From the NCBI GenBank assembly GCA_937907435.1, contig CALCIA010000125.1, forward strand, positions 1 through 11,658: a DNA stretch of 11,658 bases, written 5' to 3'. This document shows positions 6,390 to 11,658 of this stretch, in pieces. Numbering within the stretch: the first letter of the stretch is position 1; the number at the start of each line of letters is the position of its first letter. Made by a program: the position numbers and the translations under genes. Source of the DNA: an uncultured Actinomycetes bacterium (GTDB lineage Bacteria > Actinomycetota > Thermoleophilia > Solirubrobacterales > 70-9). The notes beneath the pieces were generated by a model that was not told where the DNA came from, made no database searches, and saw nothing but the letters and a program-made list of their open reading frames with translations.

Positions 6390-7529
6390 GTGCCTCCCGA
6401 GTCTGAGAAACAAGGCACCGAGGCGCCGATCCCCACCGGGACCGGCGCCTTGGATGCCGGCTTGGGCATCGAATCCGACGGCGCCCGCGTAGTCGAGGCG
6501 GAGGCCGGCGACGGTCGCCAGGCCGGCGGCCCTTGGAGGATCGCCGGGCGGCGCCTGCGTCGCAACAAGGTGGCGCTGTTCTCGCTCGCGATCTTCTTCC
6601 TGATCGTCATCTGCTGCCTGCTCGCGCCGGTCTGGGCCAATCACGTCGCCGACACCGGTCCCAACACCACCCACACGCTGGAGAAACTCCACGTGAACGG
6701 GGAAGTGAGGGAAGTGGTCGAACCGAGCGGCAAGGCGATCGGCCCGCAGTGGTTCGAAGCCGGGGGCAAGTTCTTCCTCGGCGCCGACGGCCACCTCGGA
6801 CGCGACGAGATGGTCCGCCTTCTCTACGGCGGCCGTTCCTCACTCTTCATCGGCATTGTCGCCGCGCTCATCACGACCCTGTTGGCGGTGACGCTCGGCC
6901 TGCTCTCCGGTTACTACGGCGGCCTCACCGACACCTTCATCTCGCGGATCATGGACGTCATCTGGTCCTTCCCGGTGGTGCTCTTGGGCATCGCCCTGGG
7001 TATCGCCTTGGCGGTGGGGGGCCTGAAGTTAGGTCCGATCCACCTCAAGTCGAGCTCCTTATGGATCCCGACCCTCATCATCGGCGTGGTCTACACGCCG
7101 TACATGGCGAGGCCGTTGCGCGGCGAAATCCTCGCCCTACGCGAGAAAGAGTTCATCGAGGCCGCGGTCGCCCAGGGCGCGAGCGACCGCCGGATCATGT
7201 TCATCGAGCTGCTGCCCAACCTGCTCTCGACGATCATCGTCTTCTTCACCCTCAACATCGCCAACAACATGTTGTTGGAGGCAACCCTTTCCTACCTCGG
7301 CGCCGGCGTTCAGCCGCCCTCTTCCTCCTGGGGAACGATGATCTCGGAAGGGTTCGACGCCCTCTACAGCCAGCCGATCCTGACCATCATCCCGGGCACC
7401 GCGATCCTCCTCACCGTACTGTCCGTGAACGTCTTCGGTGACGGCCTGCGCGATGCGCTCGACCCCAAGTCGAAGGTCCGCTTCGAGGCTCGCGCGGGCA
7501 CCGCCGCCGAGATGGACAATCCGGTCTGA
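6390..7529 (+). CDS. Peptide-type ABC transporter permease, DppC/OppC-like
   Basis: A 379-aa inner-membrane subunit that forms half of the translocation channel. A hydrophilic N-terminal extension (1-47) precedes the conserved GPWRIAGRRLRRNKVAL entry into helix 1 (62-82). An extracytoplasmic loop ends with the family motif LGRDEMVRLLYGGRSSL (136-152), and further helices follow. The cytoplasmic EAA loop that docks onto the ATPases is at about 257-276 (EAAVAQGASDRRIMFIELLP). The C-terminus has GDGLRDALDPK, a DppC hallmark. The start is taken as GTG at 6390, 21 bp after the binding-protein stop; no good ribosome binding site is seen, and TTG codons at residues 21 and 25 are alternatives, since the first 47 residues are not conserved. 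It overlaps the next gene by one base (TGATG). Confidence 0.9.
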   Translation: MPPESEKQGTEAPIPTGTGALDAGLGIESDGARVVEAEAGDGRQAGGPWRIAGRRLRRNKVALFSLAIFFLIVICCLLAPVWANHVADTGPNTTHTLEKLHVNGEVREVVEPSGKAIGPQWFEAGGKFFLGADGHLGRDEMVRLLYGGRSSLFIGIVAALITTLLAVTLGLLSGYYGGLTDTFISRIMDVIWSFPVVLLGIALGIALAVGGLKLGPIHLKSSSLWIPTLIIGVVYTPYMARPLRGEILALREKEFIEAAVAQGASDRRIMFIELLPNLLSTIIVFFTLNIANNMLLEATLSYLGAGVQPPSSSWGTMISEGFDALYSQPILTIIPGTAILLTVLSVNVFGDGLRDALDPKSKVRFEARAGTAAEMDNPV

Positions 7530-8488
7530 TGCTGCGCTTCGCCGTCCGCCGGCTGCTCGGGGCGATCGCGGTCCTCTTCGCGATCTCGGTCCTCGTCTTC
7601 CTGATCTTCAATGTCGTCCCGGCGACCAACCCGGCGGCGCGGATCGCGGGCAAGAACGCCACCCCGCAGCTGATCAAAAACGTGGAAAAGGAATGGGGCT
7701 TCGACAAGTCCCTGCCGGAGCAGTACTGGACGCAGATGAAGCTGATCTTCACCGGCAAGGCGACGTCCTACTCGCTCGCCCACATCAACATCGACAAGCG
7801 GATCCTCGAAGGCATCCCACAGACCGCGTCCTTATGCATCGGCGCGGCGATCATCTGGCTCGCCTTCGGGATCTTCTTCGGCTACATATCCGCGATCAGG
7901 GCGGGGGGCTTCATCGACCGGTTCGTCACCGTGATCGCGCTGATCGGGATCTCGATGCCGGTCTTCTGGTTAGCCTCGATCTTCCTATACTACCTCACCT
8001 ACAAGATCGAACTCTTCCCCGCGAGCGGGTACGAACCGCTGTCGAATCCGGTCGAGTGGGCCAAGCACCTGATCCTGCCTTGGGTCTGCCTCGCCGTCCT
8101 CTTCGCCGGCTTCTACAGCCGCGTGCTGCGTTCCAGCATGCTCGACGTGATGAACGAGGACTACGTGCGGACGGCCCGCGCCAAGGGGCTCAGCCAGCGC
8201 CGCGTGATGCTGCGCCACGTGCTGCGCAACTCGCTGATCCCGATCGTGACGCTGTTCGGCCTCGACTTCGGCGTGCTGATCGGCGGCGGCGCCATCGTCA
8301 CCGAGTCCCTGTTCCAGATCGAAGGCGTCGGCTATTTCGTCGCCGAAGCGCTGAACCAGCAGGACTTCCCGTCGATCATGGCGGTGACCATCTTCGGCGC
8401 CTTCTTCATCGTCCTCTTCAACACCATCGTCGACATCGCCTACGCGTACCTCGATCCGCGGATCCGACTGGGTACCTCCGCCGCATGA
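7529..8488 (+). CDS. Peptide-type ABC transporter permease, DppB/OppB-like
   Basis: A 319-aa membrane protein and the second channel subunit. Helix 1 (about 9-30) follows a short basic N-terminus (MLRFAVRRLL), as in DppB. A large extracytoplasmic segment (31-98) is followed by helices at about 100-122, 132-157, 181-200, 240-258 and 285-308. The EAA loop DYVRTARAKGLSQRRVMLRH (211-230) contacts an ATPase. The ending YLDPRIRLG is the family C-terminus. The start is ATG at 7529, overlapping the previous stop. The stop TGA overlaps the next ATG (ATGA). The order C then B is the reverse of the common B-C order of dpp/opp operons. Confidence 0.92.
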   Translation: MLRFAVRRLLGAIAVLFAISVLVFLIFNVVPATNPAARIAGKNATPQLIKNVEKEWGFDKSLPEQYWTQMKLIFTGKATSYSLAHINIDKRILEGIPQTASLCIGAAIIWLAFGIFFGYISAIRAGGFIDRFVTVIALIGISMPVFWLASIFLYYLTYKIELFPASGYEPLSNPVEWAKHLILPWVCLAVLFAGFYSRVLRSSMLDVMNEDYVRTARAKGLSQRRVMLRHVLRNSLIPIVTLFGLDFGVLIGGGAIVTESLFQIEGVGYFVAEALNQQDFPSIMAVTIFGAFFIVLFNTIVDIAYAYLDPRIRLGTSAA

Positions 8489-9561
8489 GCGCCACTCCGG
8501 AAACCGCACCCGCGCCATCGGGCGCCGGCGCCGGGCCGCTCCTCGCGGTCGAGAACCTGCGCGTCGGCTTCGCCACCGAAGACGGCCGCGTGCAGGCGGT
8601 CGACGGCGTCAACTTCGAGCTCGAACCGGGGGAGGTGCTGGCGATCGTCGGCGAGTCGGGCTCCGGCAAGAGCGTCACCGCGCAGACGATCATCGGCCTC
8701 ACCCGCTCGCCCAATTCCCACATCGAGGGCTCGGTGCGGCTGAGCGGCGACGAGCTGACGACGAAGAGCGAACGGGAACTGCAGAAGGTGCGCGGCTCGA
8801 AGATCGCGATGATCTTCCAGGACCCGATGACCTCGCTGAACCCGGTCTACACGGTCGGCAAGCAGATCGTCGAGGCGATCCGCGCCCACGACTCCTCGAT
8901 CGGCCGGTCGAGCGCCCGCGAGCAGGCGGTCGAGCTGCTCGGCGCGGTAGGCATCCCCGACGCCGAGCGTCGCGTCAACGATTATCCGCACGAATTCTCC
9001 GGCGGTATGCGGCAGCGGGCGATGATCGCGATGGGGCTGGCGCTGGAGCCGAGCGTGCTGATCGCCGACGAGCCGACCACCGCGCTCGACGTGACGATCC
9101 AGGCACAGATCCTTCACCTGATCCAGGACCTCAACCGCAGCCGCGGCCTGGCGACGATCCTGATCACCCACGATCTCGGCGTCGTCGCCGAAGTCGCCGA
9201 CCGGGTGCTGGTGATGTACGGCGGCAAGGTGGTCGAGCAGGGGACGCTCGACGACATCTTCTACGACCCGCAGCACCCCTACACCTGGGGGCTGCTCGGC
9301 TCGCTGACCCGGCTCGACCAGCCGCGCCCGCACCGGCTGCCGCAGATCAGCGGCGCACCGCCCTCGCTGCTGAACCTGCCGAAGGGGTGCGCCTTCCGGC
9401 CGCGCTGCCCGCACGAGTTCGGGAAGTGCAAGGAGGTGCCGGGGCTCGACCCGCGCCTGCCCGAGGATCCGAACCACCGCGACCGCTGCTGGCTCGAGCC
9501 CGAGCAGAAGCGCAAGCTGCGGGAGATCGAAGGCCGGATCGGGCTGGAGGAGCCGACGTGA
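8485..9561 (+). CDS. Peptide-type ABC transporter ATPase, DppD/OppD-like
   Basis: A 358-aa cytoplasmic ATP-binding subunit. Walker A is GESGSGKS (56-63), the Q-loop is at FQDP (111-114), the ABC signature FSGGMRQR (171-178), Walker B VLIADEP (191-197) and the switch histidine H229. The C-terminal oligopeptide-type domain begins at HPYTWGLL (264-271) and carries four cysteines (C302, C308, C315, C335). In related DppD/OppD proteins these bind a [4Fe-4S] cluster, and the spacing here fits. The start is ATG at 8485, overlapping the dppB-like stop. The same frame is open far upstream to 7438, but that part lies over the permease gene in another frame and is not used. It overlaps the next gene by four bases (GTGA). 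Confidence 0.93.
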   Translation: MSATPETAPAPSGAGAGPLLAVENLRVGFATEDGRVQAVDGVNFELEPGEVLAIVGESGSGKSVTAQTIIGLTRSPNSHIEGSVRLSGDELTTKSERELQKVRGSKIAMIFQDPMTSLNPVYTVGKQIVEAIRAHDSSIGRSSAREQAVELLGAVGIPDAERRVNDYPHEFSGGMRQRAMIAMGLALEPSVLIADEPTTALDVTIQAQILHLIQDLNRSRGLATILITHDLGVVAEVADRVLVMYGGKVVEQGTLDDIFYDPQHPYTWGLLGSLTRLDQPRPHRLPQISGAPPSLLNLPKGCAFRPRCPHEFGKCKEVPGLDPRLPEDPNHRDRCWLEPEQKRKLREIEGRIGLEEPT

Positions 9562-10424
9562 GCGACGTCGGCAGCACCAGCACCGCGGGCGGCCCGCTGC
9601 TCGAGGTCACCGACCTCGTCAAGCACTTCCCGATCAAGAGCGGCCTGCTGATCGACCGCGAGGTCGACCAGGTGCGCGCGGTCGACGGGATCAGCTTCTC
9701 GGTCAACAAGGGCGAAACGCTCGGGCTGGTGGGCGAGTCCGGCTCCGGCAAGTCGACCGCCTGCCGGGCGGTGCTGCAGCTGCTGAAGCCGACCTCGGGC
9801 TCGGTCAAGTTCGAGGGCCAGGAGATCGCCGGGCTGTCGCGCCGCGAGCTGCGCCCGCTGCGGCGAGAGATGCAGATGATCTTCCAGGACCCATATGCGT
9901 CGCTGAATCCGCGCAAGCGCGTCGGGCAGATCGTCGGCGACCAGCTGAAGATCCAGAAGGTGGCGAGCGGCAAGGCGCTGCGCACGCGGGTCGAAGAGCT
10001 GCTCGAGCGGGTCGGCCTCTCGCCCGAGCACTACAACCGTTTCCCGCACGAATTCTCCGGCGGCCAGCGGCAGCGGATCGGGATCGCCCGGGCGCTGGCG
10101 CTGGGCCCGAAGCTGGTCTTCTGCGACGAGCCGGTCTCCGCCCTCGACGTCTCGATCCAGGCGCAGATCGTCAACCTGCTCGACGACCTGCAGGACGAAA
10201 TGGGCCTCACCTACGTCTTCGTCGCCCACGACATCGGCGTCGTCCGTCACATCTCCGACCGGATCGCGGTGATGAACCACGGCAAGATCGTCGAGACCGG
10301 CGAGGCCGACCAGGTCTGCGAGCACCCGCGCGACGCCTACACGAAAAAATTGCTTGCCGCGGTGCCGATCCCGGACCCCCGCGAGAGCCGCGCCCGCCGC
10401 GAGCGCGCCGGCACCACGGGTTGA
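9558..10424 (+). CDS. Peptide-type ABC transporter ATPase, DppF/OppF-like
   Basis: A 288-aa cytoplasmic partner ATPase. Walker A is GESGSGKS (59-66), the Q-loop FQDP (109-112), the signature FSGGQRQR (166-173), Walker B LVFCDEP (186-192) and the switch histidine H224. The N-terminal LLEVTDLVKHFPIK with a long loop before the core strand is typical of DppF. It is shorter than the usual 320-330 aa: after HPRDAYTKKLLAAVP (256-270) it ends in a short basic tail, without the cysteine-rich C-terminal part. The start is GTG at 9558, with GGAGGAG centred about ten bases upstream and a four-base overlap with the preceding stop. The frame is open upstream to 9387, but only over the DppD-like gene. The stop codon lies inside a strong hairpin. 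Confidence 0.93.
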   Translation: MSDVGSTSTAGGPLLEVTDLVKHFPIKSGLLIDREVDQVRAVDGISFSVNKGETLGLVGESGSGKSTACRAVLQLLKPTSGSVKFEGQEIAGLSRRELRPLRREMQMIFQDPYASLNPRKRVGQIVGDQLKIQKVASGKALRTRVEELLERVGLSPEHYNRFPHEFSGGQRQRIGIARALALGPKLVFCDEPVSALDVSIQAQIVNLLDDLQDEMGLTYVFVAHDIGVVRHISDRIAVMNHGKIVETGEADQVCEHPRDAYTKKLLAAVPIPDPRESRARRERAGTTG

Positions 10425-10465
10425 GTTCGCACTTATCCGCGCTATGCGCGGATAAGTGCGAACTC
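10423..10465 (+). terminator. Perfect 20-bp hairpin at the end of the transport operon
   Basis: Arms at 10423-10442 and 10446-10465 are exactly complementary over 20 bp (left arm begins GAGTTCGCACTTATCC) around the loop TAT. The last two bases of the DppF-like stop codon are the first two of the left arm. No U-tract follows. It most likely ends or protects the operon mRNA. A perfect palindrome this long could also be a dispersed REP-like element. It leaves only 23 bp before the ligase start. Confidence 0.65.
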
Positions 10466-10488
10466 GGCGCGCCGGGTAGCCTGGCGGG

Positions 10489-11439
10489 GTGGCCCTGCCG
10501 CTCTCGCCGCCGATCAAACCGCAGCTGGCGCTGACCCGCAAAGCCCTGCCGATCGGCGAGGAGTGGGCGTACGAGCCGAAGCTCGACGGCTTCCGCGCGA
10601 TCATCTTCGTCGACGGGGGAGAGGCCTACGTGCAGTCGCGGGCCGGCAAACCGCTGGGGCGGTACTTCCCCGAGCTCGAGTGGGCGCCGGGGCGCTGGGT
10701 GCTGGACGGCGAGCTGGTGATCCGGGGCGGGGACGGCGAGGTCCAGTTCGACCTGCTGCAGCAGCGCATCCACCCGGCCGAGAGCCGCATCAAGCTGCTG
10801 AGCGAGGAGATCCCGGCGACCTACATCGGCTTCGACCTCCTCGCCGAGGGGGACGAGCCCCTGCTCGACGCGCCGCTGCGCGAGCGCCGCGAGCGGCTCG
10901 AGCGGATCGCCCTCGAGGCGGGCCTCGAGCTCACCCCGCTGACCCCCGACGAGGCCCAGGCCGAGCGGTGGCTGGCGTCGATCGAGGGCGTGATGGCGAA
11001 GCAGCTCGATGCCCCCTACATCCCCGGCAAACGCAAAGGGATGGCGAAGGTGAAGCGCGAGCGCTCGATCGACTGCGTGGTGATGGGCTGGCGGCCGGGC
11101 AAAGAGGAGGGCACCGTCGGCTCCCTCATCCTCGGCCTCTACGACGGCGACGACCTGCGCACGGTCGGCCACATCTCCGGCTTCAGCGCCGCCGCGAAAC
11201 GCAGCATGCGCACGATGCTGGCGCCCCTGGAGACCGGCGAGAGCGGCAGCGCCGAGCCGAGCCGCTGGACCGGAGGCCGCGATCTCGAGTGGGTCGGCCT
11301 ACGACCCGAACTGGTGATCGAGGTCGGCTACGACCACGCCGCCGGCGGCCGAATCCGCCACGGCGCCCGGTTCCACCGCTTCAGGGACGACAAAGCGGCA
11401 AGGGACTGCAAGTTCGAGCAGCTGGACGAAGGCGGCTGA
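10489..11439 (+). CDS. ATP-dependent DNA ligase, LigC-like
   Basis: A 316-aa cytoplasmic DNA-joining enzyme. The adenylation domain has the nucleotidyl-transfer motif EPKLDGFR with catalytic lysine K31, motif III DGELV (73-77), the FDLL segment (115-118), motif IV EGVMAKQ (166-172) and motif V KVKRE (187-191). An OB-fold domain follows (about 193-316), with GHISGFS and LVIEVGYDHA. Size and the N-terminal pattern (LPLSPPIKPQLA) match the actinobacterial LigC group, which has been linked to gap and excision repair; no polymerase or nuclease domain is fused and no Ku, LigD or PrimPol gene is in the window. The start is GTG at 10489, chosen because the next residues align with the N-terminus I recall for LigC; the ribosome binding site is poor. 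It is not functionally related to the transport operon, and its promoter is not evident. Confidence 0.9.
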   Translation: MALPLSPPIKPQLALTRKALPIGEEWAYEPKLDGFRAIIFVDGGEAYVQSRAGKPLGRYFPELEWAPGRWVLDGELVIRGGDGEVQFDLLQQRIHPAESRIKLLSEEIPATYIGFDLLAEGDEPLLDAPLRERRERLERIALEAGLELTPLTPDEAQAERWLASIEGVMAKQLDAPYIPGKRKGMAKVKRERSIDCVVMGWRPGKEEGTVGSLILGLYDGDDLRTVGHISGFSAAAKRSMRTMLAPLETGESGSAEPSRWTGGRDLEWVGLRPELVIEVGYDHAAGGRIRHGARFHRFRDDKAARDCKFEQLDEGG

Positions 11440-11465
11440 CCTGGCTGCGTGGACCCGCAAGCTGT

Positions 11466-11481
11466 CGCCCGGAGGAGGGCG
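11466..11481 (+). repeat. Small hairpin after the ligase gene
   Basis: CGCCC (11466-11470) and GGGCG (11477-11481) enclose a 6-nt loop, immediately before the large palindrome. It is minor and may be chance in such GC-rich DNA. Confidence 0.3.
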
Positions 11482-11482
11482 C

Positions 11483-11530
11483 GCCCCTCTCGCCACGGCC
11501 CGGGCAGGCTGTGGCCGTGGCGAGAGGGGC
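11483..11530. repeat. 48-bp palindromic repeat, copy 2 (inverted)
   Basis: This is the exact reverse complement of 1-48, including the asymmetric 12-nt loop (11501-11512); arms are 11483-11500 and 11513-11530. It lies 43 bp after the ligase stop codon. Because the ligase and the dehydratase are on opposite strands, both copies have the same orientation relative to the gene they follow. This argues for a role at transcript 3' ends or for insertion preference there. It could end ligase transcription. Confidence 0.85.
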
Positions 11531-11658
11531 GGGCGTGCGGAAGGTGTGGAGGGTCGTGCCCGGGAGCGTCACGGGAGTGCGACGGGAAGTTCACGGATCC
11601 GTCACGGAGGTCAGACCTCGTCACAGAGAGCGTGAGAACTCCTCACTTCCTCCCGTGT
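11531..11658 (+). promoter_or_regulatory. Intergenic end with repeated TCAC motifs
   Basis: TCAC occurs at 11569, 11591, 11602, 11621 and 11643, spaced 22, 11, 19 and 22 bp, so mostly on one face of the helix. Three copies are followed by GG. Small palindromes are interleaved: TCCGT-C-ACGGA (11598-11608) and GAGGTC-A-GACCTC (11607-11619). No gene is seen before the window ends. It may be the control region of a gene to the right. Confidence 0.3.

Noticed and set aside
7438..8484. Upstream extension of the DppD-like reading frame to a 707-aa protein
   Set aside because: The extension overlaps the DppC-like end and the whole DppB-like gene in a different frame. The ATPase proper begins at ATG 8485 with the usual ATGA overlap.
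1..11530. Composite transposon or integrated element bounded by the inverted 48-bp repeats
   Set aside because: No transposase, integrase or target-site duplication is visible, the content is housekeeping-like, and the repeats sit at gene ends like independent dispersed elements.
1..11658. CRISPR array, tRNA or rRNA genes
   Set aside because: No regularly spaced repeat array was found on reading, and no cloverleaf or rRNA-like conserved sequence was recognised.

Overview
The window is a GC-rich, densely packed chromosomal segment. Gene families and start-codon use (ATG, GTG, TTG) suggest a high-GC Gram-positive bacterium. A deep-branching actinobacterium of the Thermoleophilia/Solirubrobacterales type is my best guess, but this is inference; there is no rRNA or marker gene to prove it. 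No tRNA, rRNA, CRISPR, transposase or phage gene is visible. The functional content is mostly ordinary metabolism and transport, and the more unusual signals are non-coding.

Left third, minus strand (94-2920). A membrane-bound HD-GYP protein (predicted c-di-GMP phosphodiesterase) is followed by a zinc-dependent MDR alcohol dehydrogenase and then a small pterin-4a-carbinolamine dehydratase. The last two look like a two-gene unit. A strong GC hairpin separates them from the HD-GYP gene.

Intergenic 2921-3363. This is a divergent promoter region of about 440 bp, clearly less GC-rich than its surroundings. It holds no convincing gene but has dense structure: a palindrome near a candidate HD-GYP promoter, consecutive inverted repeats, and five copies of a 9-bp motif close to ACTTGYGCA. 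Two of those copies are direct repeats 20 bp apart, just before the transporter gene on the right.

Centre, plus strand (3364-10424). A six-gene run reads MFS transporter, peptide-type (family 5) substrate-binding lipoprotein, two permeases (DppC- and DppB-like, in that order) and two ATPases (DppD- and DppF-like). Junctions are overlapping or very tight (TTGA, 21-bp gap, TGATG, ATGA, GTGA), so this is almost certainly one operon for import of a peptide or other small solute, with an MFS carrier as first gene. The binding-protein gene has a distinctive preference for GAA over GAG. The operon ends in a perfect 20-bp-stem hairpin that includes the last stop codon.

Right end (10489-11658). A LigC-type ATP-dependent DNA ligase is followed by a palindromic element that is an exact reverse-complement copy of the element at 1-48. 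Both copies lie 43-45 bp past the stop codon of the gene they follow and in the same orientation relative to it. They look like a dispersed repeat family acting as, or associated with, gene ends. The last 130 bp carry a helically spaced series of TCAC motifs, probably control DNA of a gene beyond the window.
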